64,000 nt of DNA from Pezizomycotina sp. ARF18 (lineage: Eukaryota > Ascomycota): positions 72,125 through 136,124 of the forward strand of contig AZLU01000106.1 of NCBI GenBank assembly GCA_002224055.1. Reading direction: 5' to 3'. The translations under genes and the position numbers were made by a program. Shown one piece after another: positions 25,554 to 36,880 of this stretch. The notes under the pieces were generated by a model that did not search any database, was not told the DNA's origin, and saw nothing but the letters and a program-made list of their open reading frames with translations. The stretch's first letter is position 1. Every line of letters starts with the position of its first letter.

Positions 25554-26732
25554 ATGTTCTGGCTCCTAATAGGGATAACCCTAGCCGGCCTGACTGCGCG
25601 CATCTACGTCCGCGTCTACCTCCGCGGCAGCATCTTCAACTGGCGCTCCTGGCACCTCTCCGACTTCCTCGTCACCCTAACCTGGTTCGGCTTCTTCGTT
25701 TGCGGCTTCATAGAAATCTTCATCTTCACCTACTACGACATCACACCGTCGACCGCGGGTAGCCTACCGCGGGAGCAGTACGTCCAGCAAGCCAAAATGG
25801 GGATAACGTTCAACACTACGTTTGGCTGTGGTTTTCATGATAAAGCTCGCGATGCTGTGCTTTTTGGACGAGATCGTGCCGATGCAGATGAGGCCGTGCT
25901 GGATCGCTATTAGGGTGACGGCGGTGCTGGTTGTTATTGGGGGTTGAGTTCGTTTGTTTACTCGTTTTTTTGGTGCATGCCTTTTGAGCGGCAGTGGTAC
26001 GTACAACTCATTATTTCATGGGTATATATGATAGTGATGCTGATGGTTATTTTAGGAGTGCCGGCGCCGATTTCTGTTGGATGCAGTCGAACATGCCATC
26101 CCGTGCCAACGTCTCTACGCCAGATATGGCATTGCTCAACTGACCTAATGAGTATGAATCCCTCCCATCCCCCATTTGAAATAGTCCCCAAAGAAAGAAA
26201 AGTCCAAACGTTTACTCACTCAACAGTCCTCGCCATCCCCGTCCCCCTAATCCCTCACCTCGCCAACGTCGGCCTCCGCCAGCGCATCGGGGGCCGCAGT
26301 AATGCTCTTCCTCGGCGCCTTCTGCACCTTCTCCGCGATCGTCTACACCGTCCTCGAAGCCAAAATGGACAGCGGCTGGAACTCCTTCGACCCTACACGG
26401 CGAACTACATGCAGTACGAGCCCATCGTCGAGCTCGCGGCCGCGATATTCATACAGTGCGTGCCGTCGATGAAATACCTCCTCTCCTCACAAAGAAAAAA
26501 GATGCACAACAGGCGGCGTATGGTTCTGGTTCGGGGTTACGGGTCGAGGTCAAGGTCGAGGGATGTTAGGACGCCGAGCTCGAAGAGGGTTTTTGTGGAT
26601 GAGGAGAGGTTGCACGTGCTGGAGATGCAGGATGTCGGGATGGGGTTGACGTCGCCGGCGAGTAGCGGGGTGACGGTTACGGTCGTGGGAGGGAGGAGGT
26701 GTTACTGCCGGACGTCCAGCCTTATAATATAG
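25554..26732 (+). CDS. rhodopsin-like fungal integral membrane protein
   Basis: This is a seven-span fungal membrane protein of the rhodopsin-domain/Pth11-like type. The first span (FWLLIGITLAGLTARIYVR) ends in the typical R-x-Y-V-R. The second spans DFLVTLTWFGFFVCGFIEI. After an indel near 25830 come a third span (MIKLAMLCFLDEIVPMQ) and another containing FVYSFFWCMPFERQW, where the family usually has a Cys-x-P-F-x-x-x-W. Introns follow at about 26000-26055 (inferred) and 26150-26227. The last exon has VLAIPVPLI in span 6 and MLFLGAFCTFSAIVY in span 7 (shifted frame near 26290). The characteristic closing block EPIVELAAAIFIQCVPSMKYLL is followed by a basic cytoplasmic tail. The true start is unclear. 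In this frame the protein can begin at 25554, or further upstream if the CTAAC-CAG pattern at 25523-25550 ends an intron. The ligand and role are unknown. Confidence 0.65.
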
Positions 26733-27312
26733 CCACAGTCACAGCAACAGCCACGGACGCATGGGTGACATGAATACGTGGCGACATATTTCTGATGGTG
26801 CGATATCGGGCATAGTACATACAACCGCGGGTCGGTTGGTAGTGGAAGTTGATTCTCGTGTGGTTGAACGTGTGAAATGATATGATTCCAGGCTTTTAGA
26901 GACGCTTAATGTTATATATCGCTGTTGTATACCCTTTCTTTTCTCTCGATAGTTCTTTATAAGGCGTGTAAGGTTTTCAATTTATTTCTTTTCATGGAAA
27001 TATAATTGTTCCCATCGTACGTCTTTTTACGTCTTAAAGTCAAAAGCTGAGGCTGTTCTCTATTCGTGAATTAGAAACATGCTCGAAAACAATGCAGTCT
27101 ATTAAAACAACTCTGAGAAACACGCAAACGCCCCCGTTTTATCTACTAGCAAGATTCATATTCTACTCCATCCCTACATCGCGCTTACACTCCATCCGCA
27201 CCTCATCTGCCTTCCAGCTAGTTCCTCTCCTTATCCTCAAGCACATCCTCCAAATCAACATCCTCAAACCATCCTCCCCTCCACCTCCAAAATCGGCTTC
27301 ACCCCTTCACCC
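26733..27312. other. intergenic, between convergent genes
   Basis: No gene is seen. The stretch lies between the 3' ends of the plus-strand membrane protein and the minus-strand secreted protein, and is probably composed of their 3' UTRs. Confidence 0.5.
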
Positions 27313-28306
27313 TCATCCGTCCTTCATCCTCACCCTCTCATTCTTCTGCGCCGCATTACTCCTCCACAACTTCGCCTTCCTCATCTTCGCAGCGGCGTTC
27401 TTCCCCTCCTGCTCCCTATACTCCTCAATTGTCTTTACATCCGTCTTAATAACCCTAACCTTAATCACCACAGGATCACACTGCGTAAATCGTCCATCAA
27501 TAATCGTCGGTGAACCCTGGTGCAGCGTAACGCCAACACTCTTCGGCCTCTTATTATCCCAGAACGCGTTTCCGGGTAGCAAGCGTACACTTCCCTCCTT
27601 CGGACATGGACGTCGGTGGGTAAAAGCTACGTGGAATTCTTTGTATTTATCCGGAAACGTAGTCGAAGATTGCCTGACGATACCGCCCCATCCGCTGAAC
27701 GTCGAGTATTTGTAACCCTTCGCGGGGGAGGTGTAATACCCCAGAACTTCTTCCCGCCGATTTTGCTCTTCGGAGAAAACACTTCGATAGGCCCTTTACT
27801 CCCATCCTCCAAATATCCTAGGTAGGATACCTGTGAGTAGAAGTTCGCATCGGAAGTTGATAACCCTTCAACTTCCTCCCTCAACGACCCTCCCCCCTTC
27901 CCCCAACTAAAAAGCGTCCAACCGTTCTCAAACACCGTACTTTGAAAATCCACAACCTCATCAGGACTCCCCGGAGCCGTCAACTTCGGCTCTACAAAGC
28001 AGTTCAAACCGTTACAACCACCTTTCTTCGGCGCGTACTTCTTACACGGAAACGTAGCACACGGCTCAGACGACGACGCGCCGGGTTACGGTATACGCCC
28101 ACGTAGTTTCCCATACGGCCTCTTTGGTGTCGCGGAGGACGCTGACGTGTTGTATTGCTTGGAAGCCGTCGTGCTGGCGGCGAGCATCATGCCGGATATC
28201 GGTGAGCGTTTTCGTTTTCGGGGCTGCGGAGAACGAGTTGGAGGAAGTGTGCGTTGGCGAGGGGGCGGCGATGGAGAGGAGGAGGAGGAGGGTTGGTGAA
28301 GATCAT
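27313..28306 (-). CDS. secreted cysteine-containing hypothetical protein
   Basis: About 330 residues are read from an ATG at 28306, with one-base shifts near 28285, 28060 and 27715. After the first shift the N-terminus reads LLLLLSIAAPSPTHTSS, a good signal peptide core with a cleavage region. Downstream, a short cysteine cluster (EPCATFPCKKYAPKKGGC, then NGLNCF) precedes an ordered domain with FENGWTLFSWGKGGGSL and SQVSYLGYLEDGSKGPIEV. After the last shift come a Trp- and Gly-rich block (YSTFSGWGGIVRQSS) and VGVTLHQGSPTIIDGRFTQC. The C-terminus is Lys/Ala-rich. I do not recognise a family. The signal peptide and Cys pairs suggest an extracellular or wall-associated protein. The long open frame on the opposite strand at 27092-27715 is its shadow. 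Confidence 0.6.
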
Positions 28307-29200
28307 TGTATGAAGTTTGTTTGATGTAGAGAATGGTAAAGGAGAGACTTGGGTTAGTTTGAGGTGAGAGTTGGATTTTTGGAGATTGAGGTGGTCGGTC
28401 GGTGGAGATGATGTTGGAGGAAAGGAGGATGACGATCGCGACCTTTCGTCGGTTTTATAACCTCCCGCGAGTCGGGTGCGTCTCTGTTGGAGACTTCAAG
28501 ACTTAAACATTTACATATTTTTCCTTGGAATATTTAGACTCGAGGCTAGGGATCAAAGTAACTACGTTCACGAGATTGGAAGAGAAGCCTTAATTTTCAA
28601 TGCAAAGAATGCTGACAGTACGTACTAGTGCCGTGCCGGATAAAAGTGAGACATGCAAGACTACGGAACTGCCAATTTTCCGTGGAATCTCGTTCATCTG
28701 AGATCTTGCTTGCAAGAATAACCGTCGGAGAAACTTCTACAGAAATCTCCGGCTTCCATTAATCTTCGATTTCTGTCGTTGCCAGTGGGTTGTTTGCTGT
28801 CTGTCGTTTCTTTATCTGACCTAATCATCATGCATCATCGACGGTGCATGTACATCACTAATTAAGCATATTGAAACAGAACGGAGCCTATATCTTCCGT
28901 GATCATGCGCTTGGTTCGATCGTGACCACTCATTGATGGAATAGACGACTAGCTTCGACAAAGTCTCCGCGGTTAGCTGTTGAAATATTTTGAAACCTAT
29001 AAAAAGAAAGATGATGTAAAAGAGAGAAGTGAGACGAAATAAATCACTCCGGCTGAACAAAATGCTTGAAATAAAATGCTTCTCGTAATAAGCCTAAAAT
29101 TTATCTAAATGAAGCTGAGATAGGTGATTCCGGAAGCTTTAGGCCCGACGGTTGGGCGAATATGCGTGAATATGGAAAGGACAAACGCAAACTTGAAGAA
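28307..29200. other. intergenic region
   Basis: No gene is seen. The part next to 28307 should be the promoter and leader of the secreted-protein gene. The rest has short, unremarkable frames. Confidence 0.5.
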
Positions 29201-30120
29201 TTAACCCAAGCCGACTGCAAAAAGGAAAAGAAAGAAGAGAAGAAAAGTTAAAGCGATCGCGTCTACGCGTTGCTCAACTTGAGCCGTGAAGCCCGTGATA
29301 TAGTCAATCCGTCTCGCTGGTCGGTATATCTCAAATACTCCTCTGCGAGCTACCAACAGCATCTGCGCGTTCCTTCCCCTTCGACTCCTTCCTCGTTCTG
29401 TTAGCTTCCATCTTCTTCCTCTTCCTACTCCTCGAGTTCTTCCTTCGTCGTACGTGACAAACTTCTTCCCGACGTGGCGTTTCCAGTATCTCGTCATCTC
29501 CTCCGCTGAGCGTTTGACGGTGTTATTTCTTTAATCTTGTGAAGCGATCCAGTGGCGAACTCCTCTTCCCCCACCGTCGTCGTATGTCCTCGTCGCTCGC
29601 ACTGCTCTTGAAGGTACTGTTGGGATATTTTTCGCAGCGCTGTCCTGCAGTAACTCCTAAACTCGCGCTTCTTCCTCCTCTCGTGTTCCTCCATTCTCTT
29701 CTCTTCTCGTATCCACCGCTTCTTCTCCTCCGGTTCTTTCCACCACTCCTTTCTCCTTCCCCTTCCTCCCTTCATCTCTCCTCGTCTCCTTCTCAACCGT
29801 AACGACCCTCCTAGGCTCTTAAGCAGCAAACGGGTGCGTTCCTCCAACCGGTTCTCCCTCTCAATCTCCTCGTCGAGTTCAGGAAAGCACAGGTATTCCT
29901 TGCGACATTTAACTTCCTACGGGGCAGACGGGTACTAGTGTACTTTTAACTCGGCGAAACTATCCGCGAGCTCGATGTCGACGCGTTCCGGGTAGCGGGT
30001 GTAGGATGATGAGTCGAAGGGTTCGGTCCATGTGTAGCTATGTAGAGGCCGTTTTCGTCGGGTCCAAGTTCGAGGGATGCGAGGGATGAGTAGGAGGCGG
30101 TGGCGGTAGGAGGGCGGCAT
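29201..30120 (-). CDS. highly charged hypothetical protein with predicted coiled coil
   Basis: Three successive frames, joined by shifts near 29945 and 29510, form one gene of about 300 residues starting at an ATG at 30120. The N-terminal part contains YTRYPERVDIELADSFAELKV. The middle is a long Glu/Arg/Lys-rich helix-forming stretch with heptad-like spacing (EEKKRWIREEKRMEEHERR, then REFRSYCRTALRKISQQYL). The C-terminal frame begins MTRYWKRHVGKKFVTYDEG and includes LLVARRGVFEIYRPARRID before a hydrophobic end. No known domain is seen. The coiled-coil content suggests a scaffold or nucleic-acid-associated protein, but this is inference. The N-terminal frame choice is the least certain part. 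Confidence 0.5.
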
Positions 30121-30763
30121 GGTTGAGGTTTTGGTAGAGATGGCGATTGCAATTGAGTTGGAGGCTGAGATGGGTGTCTTTTGTTTGTTTGCTGGTGAGG
30201 ACAAACAAATAGAAAAGAAAAAGAAAAAGAAAAACAAAGAAGATGATCGTTGTGCGGTTTCCAAGTATCAAATAACTAATAATAACGAATTGTTCCCTTG
30301 ATATCTTTCGACGCGATTCTCTCCATATCTAGCTCAAACCCGCTCTCGCCATAATCGTGTAAAAACGCGCTTTCGCGTAAACTAACATCACGTAGGCAAT
30401 GCTTTTTTTTTTTCGTCAATCTATTCCTTTGGTATTGTCACTCTTATTCGTACTAGTAGACTAACGCTCATAGGAATGCATGTGCGATACTTTTACAAAC
30501 GCGCCGTCCCATTTCGATCAAATTGGGAAAAAAAAAAAAAAAAAAAAAAAAACGAAAGAAGAACCCGAACAAGAAGCGGCGAGACTGAGTTACGTTAAAG
30601 AGACAGACAGGAGGAAGCCAAAAATTGGAGCTCTCGCGGCACGATGTTCTCTGGCATTCATTTTTTGATACCCAAATTCAACGTCTACCGGCCTGGGTGT
30701 TTTTCTTCTACCAACTGGGGCAGACGAGCGGCCTATATCGTCATTACTTTTCAAACCTCAAAT
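30121..30763. other. intergenic, with a long A-run
   Basis: No gene is supported. An uninterrupted A-run of about 25 bases ends at 30552. Such tracts are common in this window and are likely places for assembly length errors. Confidence 0.5.
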
Positions 30764-32515
30764 TCATGAGATGAGGTATCTCTTTAGATCGAATCTCACT
30801 CTCAACATCCTTCCTCTACTTTTCTTCTCTTCCTCCTGCTTCCCTTTCCCTTTATCCTTCCGCTTCCACCCCTCAAACTCCGCCACCTCACCCCATTCTT
30901 CCCCCACAAGTCCCTTCATGCATAAATCTAACGGCGTCTCCCCCTCCATTCCTCCCCTCCTTCTCCGCGCCGCTCTCAAGCAAAAACTCCACCAACCCCT
31001 TTCCAACCCTCACTCCGCCGCCTCATGCAGCGGCGTATTCCCCCCCATTCTTCACATCAACCCTCGCCCACTCTCAACAAGCAACTAGCCATCTTCTCAC
31101 ACCCAACCCCGCCGCCGAGTGTAACGGCGTATCTCCGATGACGGGCAGGGTTGGTTAACGTCCGCGCCGTGTTTTATTAGGAGTTCTGCAATGGATAGGG
31201 AGGAGCAGGAGGAGGAGCGGAGCAGTGGTAGGCTGCTATTTGGAGGGGGGTTATCCCGGAGGCGTTGCCGGTGTTTGGGAGATGAGTGGGAGAGGAGGAG
31301 GATGTAGGGGGAGAGAGGAGCGGGCGACGGCGAGGAGGAGCGGAGTTGGTGTGTGGGATGTAGGTGAAGGGAGCTGTGGGGACACGGGATCTAGAGAGAT
31401 TTTAACAAGTGTTAGTATACGAACAGAAGTAGCAAAGAAAAAGACGAGGGTGTGACGGCAGCATACCAGATAACAGCGCTTTAGCCTGCTCCACGTCCTC
31501 GCGATTAATCGCATCCTCCAGCGCGTCTTTTACTTTTCCGTACAGACATTGATCCTTCGTAATATCCTCGTCCGCACCGCTCAAAAACAACCTACCACAC
31601 CTATCAAACTCCAACCCTTCTCTTCCAACCTTTTCCTAACACCTTCACCCAACTCCCTCCTTCATCTCCAGCCCTTCTTCCTCTCCCGCTTCTCTTCACC
31701 AGGCCTCAAACTAGCCACCAGCTAATCCCCGTCGCATACCCCACTCCACCTTCCCACCTCCCACCCTCCCCACCCTCCATACTACTCCCCTTCCTGCCCC
31801 CCCTAACCTTCTCTATCTCAGCAAGTAACCTCTCGGCTGCATCCAACCCCAACAGCATGCATAACCCCCCGCTCCTGCCCGCCGCGTATGACTTTGCACC
31901 CTCCGTCCCGCCATACCTACCGCAACTCACACGTACCCCTCGCAGACTCCGTTTCTCCGGCGCGCATTAAGGCACCGGCGAGGACGAGGTATACTTCCGG
32001 TAGGACGTCACGGACGATGGATGCGGAAACATTGCGGAAGGTTCCGATGAGGAGAGGATTGATGATTCTACGTCGAGGTTTTCAGCGGACGACGTCGCAG
32101 AATCGGTGGGTTGGTTGGGTCGGAGGGATTGGAGGAGGGATTGTGCATGTAGGTGTGGAAGGCGCGGTGCGGGGAGCGGTTCGCGAAGGACGTAGGGATG
32201 GGGGATGTTGAGGGTAGGATGCCAGAGGAGATTGAGGAGCCGTGGATAGGGGGCTGTTGGTGTAGTAGAGGAGGGTTTCGGTCGTGGACTGTTGGAGATG
32301 GGAGGGTGGTCGGGGTGCAGCCTGCTTGTCATTGTTGTATGGATTGTGGTGCGATGATGATATGATGGTGATTGAATCGATGGAATTGATGATCGTGGTG
32401 ATTGCTGTAGATGTTTTTGGATGATGGAAGGAAGTTGATAGATGGCGGTTGTTGAGAGAGAGATGAAGTCTGTGAATTTAAGTTTTGGCGGGGAAAAAGG
32501 CGGGAATGATGTCAT
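30764..32515 (-). CDS. ankyrin-repeat protein, frame broken by indels
   Basis: The gene is read from an ATG at 32515 (MTSFPPFSPPKLKFTDFIS) to a stop at 30764. The N-terminal 200 residues are a Pro/Ser-rich region, followed in a shifted frame by a helical segment (VRDVLPEVYLVLAGALMRAG) and LLGLDAAERLLAEIEKVR. A further helical piece, KVKDALEDAINREDVEQAKALLS at 31477-31545, resembles an ankyrin start. Then, across several shifts at about 31460-30880, canonical ankyrin units appear: LLIKHGADVNQ, GDTPLHSAAGLG, GGNTPLHEAAE, LVEFLLESGAE and ETPLDLCMKGL. The C-terminus is Lys-rich and ends RVRFDLKRYLIS. Ankyrin repeats bind protein partners, but the partner here is unknown. At least five frame moves occur. 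An intron near 31220-31460 is possible, so the exon structure is tentative. Confidence 0.6.
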
Positions 32516-33188
32516 CGAACAAAATCGGATCCGCGAAGGATCGGATCGGTGCTTCCGAGTTGGTCGGTCGGACCTCAGACTCCCCAAAAAAGAAAAAAAA
32601 AATAATCTCTCGAAAAAAGTCAAGATTCAATATTGATAACTATATAATAGCTTTGGAGAATCGTTGACAGAGCGTGGTTCTAGCTTTATCCTCCTCGAGT
32701 GGACCGTGAGCCGCCGGTATATCCAAAGATCCAAGTTACCTTATCGCTCATAGACGTAAGTACGGTCATTGGGGACGATAATTACAATGACGGTAATGAT
32801 GCTTAAAACACTTAACTGTCAAGGCCGCAGAATAACAATTGAAAACAGCTCGAGCGTCTACAACGTCGTTGCCATATCAGAACTTCCGTAGCAATTTTCT
32901 TTATTTCGAAGCCCCCCCCCCCCCCCACGAGTTTATAGTTTCCCGTAAGGTCGTACTACTCGATAGCTAGTATGAAGCCCGAACTTCACCTGCTGTTATT
33001 GACGATGTGAAAGGTTCAATGACTCCGGCTAGTTTCCCTAGCTAGTATAAGTTATCACTTCATGGAAGCCACTTTTTACATTCGATATGAAGGTTCAAGG
33101 GTTTTTTAACGGCATTTCGTCTATCTCCCCAAGAACCCACCGAAAACAAACACCAAAGAAACCGTAGATATCGCAAACATTACAAATA
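32516..33188. other. intergenic, with a C15 homopolymer
   Basis: No gene is seen. A run of fifteen C residues lies at 32912-32926 in otherwise AT-rich sequence, upstream of the tandem cysteine family. Confidence 0.55.
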
Positions 33189-33547
33189 ATGGGCCACGTT
33201 ATTGTCGAGGTGTGGCGCCACGATGGCGACGGCGAAGATTCCGTAGCGCTAACCGAAGTTATAGACAAACACAACTACGGTGGTTGCCGCTGCAGACTTC
33301 TGGTGTTCTTTGCCAATACACACACTGCCAGTGAGGAACCTCACTGCTAGACGTGCAAGAGTACCTATACCCATTTCCTGGATCAGGAGACAGAGGCAAT
33401 GGGACAGGCTAGATATCGAACAATACTGCTACTCCAAAGTGCTATAATGCATCGACGCAGTTACTCCGGTTTTTGGCTCAAGAGTGGAAGGCGCTGGCCA
33501 CTGATCGAGGGCAGGCCGCGGAAGAAATAAGAGAGGAACAGAAGTAG
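33189..33547 (+). pseudogene. tandem Cys family, copy 1 (nonsense-damaged)
   Basis: This is the first of five related small genes in a row on the plus strand. The start MGHVIVEVWRHDG matches copy 3 (MCKVIVQVWHHG), and GEDSVALTE matches GEDTVALTG. The core has GGCRC (the C-x-C pair) and EEPHC-stop-TC, where other copies have C-E-T-C. The Glu codon has become TAG at 33348-33350. The third core cysteine is also absent. The segment DQETEAMGQARYR matches the D-R-E-x-E-A-M block of the other copies. A one-base shift near 33432 leads into PKCYNASTQLLR and on to a TAG at 33545-33547. With a nonsense codon and a lost cysteine, this copy is probably dead or dying. No signal peptide is seen in any copy. 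Family function is unknown. Confidence 0.6.
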
Positions 33548-33908
33548 AGACTCTAACAACTGCCCAAGATGGTTTGAAAAACCTCGTGGCGATAATTATT
33601 GGACGCAAAACCGAATTAGATTTTTATTTTATTTTAAAGCTATTAAATGCCCACAAGCCTGTAATGTACCGTTATACATATCTAACTAATGCAATTGGAG
33701 CTCCGGAAAAATTGCTGATGATGGCGGAGGGACGCTCTTGAGCTTAAACCGAGTGGTACCTTATGATGTATTAGTATTCCAAGTCAAAAATCATTCAGTC
33801 TGCCCCCAGCATTGCACACGGTCCCAACCTGGATTAAAACTGAAAAAAAAAAAAAAAAACACATTGACTACCAACTAATAGGTATCTCCTAAAGCGGCCA
33901 GCCCTAGA

Positions 33909-33920
33909 GACCAAAATCTC
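33909..33920 (+). promoter_or_regulatory. leader motif shared with copy 5 (GACCAAAATCTC)
   Basis: The 12-mer GACCAAAATCTC ends 8 nt before the start codon of copy 2 and recurs exactly at 37290-37301, about 40 nt before the start of copy 5. It may be shared by descent of the duplicated leader, and any regulatory role is unproven. Confidence 0.35.
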
Positions 33921-33928
33921 TTGAAAAA

Positions 33929-34270
33929 ATGTGTCAAGTAACCCTGAAAGTAACCACCCACGAGTCCGGCCGCGACGATGTTTCCGATCTGGAAGAGCAC
34001 GACAGGCCCGACTGGCGCCGTTGCCTTGCGACCTCCAAGGCCGCCTCTTCGAACATATACCGTGCGAGGAGCCGGGTTGCGAAACCTGCCACTCGATGCG
34101 GATACTCGCTATGGATAGAGAGACGCGAGCGATGCTGCGTATGAGGATAGGTACTACGGATCTACGCCAAAATGCTATAAAAACGTCGCAGTTACTTCCG
34201 ATATAAGCGGTTAAAGCGGGAACTGGAATCGCTCGATACCTCTCGCGCTGAAGAAGTGGGTGAGTCTGCG
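33929..34270 (+). CDS. tandem Cys family, copy 2
   Basis: The start MCQVTLKVTTHESG (ATG at 33929) matches copy 5 (THES) and copy 4 (MCQATLNV). A one-base loss near 34028 separates it from the core. The core reads C-x-C, then DLQGRLFEHIPCEEPGC and ETCHSMRILAMDRETRAML, giving the family spacing C-x-C-x11-C-x4-C-x2-C. After another shift near 34153 come STPKCYKN, equivalent to PRCYGS in copy 5, and a basic tail (YFRYKRLKRELES). The exact end is uncertain. Reading continues without a stop in the tail frame past 34270, and a splice donor-like GTGAGT occurs at 34260. No membrane segment or signal peptide is present. The Cys spacing would suit zinc binding or intramolecular disulfides, but nothing in the sequence decides between them. 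Confidence 0.6.
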
Positions 34271-35607
34271 GGTGCTGAGGAAGGAGTACGGATTAAAGCA
34301 GGGTCCATGCTCACATCATTTTCTATTACAGTGCTGCGGAGTAGTTTATCGCTCTTTAGCGGCGTTTTTTCCATTTTTTTTTTCTTTTCGTGTCTTTATC
34401 TTTTTTCTCCTTGTCCCCGATCTTTCCTTGAACTTTTTCCCAGTTTACGAGGTTTTTATTTTCTATCCGATCTAAGTTACCTAAGATGTGATGAAATGAA
34501 GTGCTTCAGGATCTTTTGAAGTAGTAATAATACAAACTTAAAATTTTCAGGCACCGTATTAATTGGCGAAGAATCATACATCCGTACGGGGTTTTAAAGA
34601 TTATCAAAAGATAACGCATGCATGCTCATAACCAGCTATATACTGATTCGAAAATACGTGTTTATAGTATAGCCTAACTCTAACTCTTTATTCCTTGAAA
34701 GAATTTATATAAAATAAATTAATAATACTCGTCATTTTGACGAGGGTTTATAAAAGCCTTTTAAAATTTTGAATATATATAATAAGTATATATGGTTATC
34801 CACCAATTTTTAAATAGATTTTATCGATTCTCATAGCGTACATGTTTATAACTAGATACATACTTATTCGGTAATACGTGCCTATTCGCTAATCAATACG
34901 GTATTACTTGTAAGTGAACTTAAACTTCGATCAATTCTGTAGATTAAAATGTGTTTAAGAACGGTAGGCCCGAAATTATTCCGTTATAACTTTGAGTTTA
35001 CCGACGTCGTAAAGTTAATGAAATAGTGATATGAAACATCTATTTTGATTGAATATATGGATGGATACCACTAAATGCCAGTTATAATAGGGTCTTCTAG
35101 TGACGCCTTGAAGTGAACCAAGGTGTTTAGGCCAAATCCGGGGAACGGAAAAATTATTTGATATTTGAAATTATTATAGCAAAGACAATTAAAAAAGTAT
35201 CAAAAGCTGAGAGAAAGCGTCTGGATATCGATACTATTATATGGTAAATACTTCGGGCAATCCGTTGCTGAGTATCCTGGAATGCAGACACTACAACTTC
35301 CGTAACATCGTCGTTTATCTCGAGCTCTCGTTCTTGACTGCTCTTAATGTCGTACTAGCCAGACAGCTCGGATGAACTCGAACGACACGCCTTGAAGTAA
35401 ACTCGAGCTAATCGGTTCATAGGTAGCTGCTATAAATTATCGCTCCATAGCCACCAGCTGTTTCAATCAATAGGCTGATTAACAGTCAAAAAATTCCAAC
35501 AGTCCCCTATCTAATTTCCCAAAAGCAGACCCAAAGAAAAAAAAAAAAAAAAAAAGAAAAAACCATAGCAAATCTTAGATATCATAAAACACCATTGAAA
35601 CGAGAAA
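34271..35607. other. AT-rich spacer between copies 2 and 3
   Basis: No gene is seen. The sequence is strongly AT-rich from about 34540 to 35230. An A-run near 35537-35557 precedes copy 3. I found no additional degraded copy of the Cys family here by eye. Confidence 0.5.
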
Positions 35608-35936
35608 ATGTGCAAAGTTATTGTACAAGTGTGGCACCACGGCTTGCTGAGCCTGAGGGCGAAGATACAGTCGCTTTAACCGGACATAAAGAGTGCAGGA
35701 ATTACGCCAGGTGCGATTGTACCTTCTTCGGCTTCCTTTACGAGTACACGCGCTGCGGAAACCGTGGGTGCGAGACGTGCAAGAAGGCCGTCGTCGATTT
35801 CGAAGAGTGGGAAATAGATAAAATGCGGGAGGTTATGGCGCGATATAATAATGTTACTCCAAACTTCTACTGCGTCGACCAAGTTACAACCGATTCGGCA
35901 CAACAGAGGGCAAGCCTGCGCTCTCAGAGGCCGTAG
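35608..35936 (+). CDS. tandem Cys family, copy 3
   Basis: The start MCKVIVQVWHHG (ATG at 35608) runs for 12 codons. A one-base shift near 35645 then brings in EPEGEDTVALTGHKECRNYA, and the frame stays open to a TAG at 35936. The core is RCDCTFFGFLYEYTRCG, then NRGCETCKKAVVDFEEWEI, which has all five family cysteines at the standard spacing. It is followed by DKMREVMARYNNVTPNFYC, the equivalent of the P-x-C-Y block. This copy carries the best preserved core and is probably the reference member. It lacks the basic RYK tail seen in copies 2, 4 and 5, possibly because of another shift near 35880. Function is unknown. Confidence 0.65.
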
Positions 35937-36473
35937 GAGTCCGGAATCTTGGGGTGATTCCTGGGTTTGCGGGATCACCTTAGTCCTATATCGATATTTA
36001 TTCAACCCTCTACCTCTCTTTTTCCTCTACATGTTTTTGTGCGCATATTGGTGTCCGCGTCCTTGAAAATTTCTTCCTTTTTCATTTGTCCTTCTTTATA
36101 CCTTGTTTCGTTCCACAGAGTTAGCATGCCCCCTCTCTGTAATAGCATTTTATGAACTTGAAGGTCTCGAATATCCAGTGACATTGAACTCAGGTCAGGA
36201 CACAGTGTAACAAGCCCAAAAGCTCCAAGATTCACTTACAAGATATCATATATTTCGACTGCACTGCGCAGCATGGTGACAACTCGTGTAGCACTTCTAA
36301 TCAAATAAACTGCTCGAGTTTATGATTCGTAGCTACCATAGCTTACACACTAAATCTACAAGAAACTATTTTATCCGCAAGCAAAGCGAGGAAACAACAT
36401 TCCCGCTTCATCACCCTTGTCCTAAAAAGAACTAAACTACCAAAGCTAAAATTATTCTAGCTACCAAGAGAAA
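35937..36473. other. spacer between copies 3 and 4
   Basis: No gene is seen. The stretch holds pyrimidine-rich sequence at 36000-36110, likely the 3' UTR of copy 3, and then the leader of copy 4. Confidence 0.5.
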
Positions 36474-36753
36474 ATGTGTCAAGCCACACTAAACGTATCC
36501 ACAACGATCCCGAAGCGGGCGTGGAGACAGACGGGAAGATCGCCCCGACTGGAGCAATTGCCGGTGTACCATGGTAGCTCATCTGTACAAACATAGAGCA
36601 TGTACGGCTGCTTGTTGCGGAATCTGTAGGAGCATGCGTAAAATGGCGAGAGACCGGGAACTACGCGCGCTGCTGGTGGCTCGGAGCAGGTACCACATGT
36701 TCCTCCCGAGGTGTTTTAGCGTCGGTCTGGTTACCGCCGTTATAAGAGGCTAA
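36474..36753 (+). CDS. tandem Cys family, copy 4
   Basis: The start MCQATLNVSTT (ATG at 36474) matches copy 2. After a shift near 36550 the core reads DWSNCRCTMVAHLYKHRAC, then TAACCGICRSMRKMARDREL, again with C-x-C-x11-C-x4-C-x2-C spacing. Here the usual C-E-T-C is C-G-I-C. The segment FLPRCFS corresponds to the P-x-C-Y block. In one frame the gene stops at 36753. In the next frame a basic tail (YRRYKRLRWS) matches the tail of copies 2 and 5, so a further one-base error near 36725 is likely and the true end may lie some tens of bases beyond. Function is unknown. Confidence 0.55.
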
Positions 36754-36819
36754 GATGGAGCTTGATTTTTGATGGCATTGTTTCAACCGAGTTGCATAAT
36801 TCTCGACTAGTTCCCTTTT

Positions 36820-36880
36820 TCATCTTTTTCATTTTTTTTCATTTTTTCATTTTTCATTTTTTCATTTTTCATTTTTTCTT
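36820..36880. repeat. TTTTTCA-type microsatellite
   Basis: Seven or so imperfect copies of a T-rich unit with a CA step lie directly downstream of copy 4. Confidence 0.8.

Noticed and set aside
27092-27715. 207-codon plus-strand frame rich in Pro, Ser and Leu
   Set aside because: The minus strand here encodes a more protein-like sequence with a signal peptide and ordered blocks. The plus frame is its antisense.
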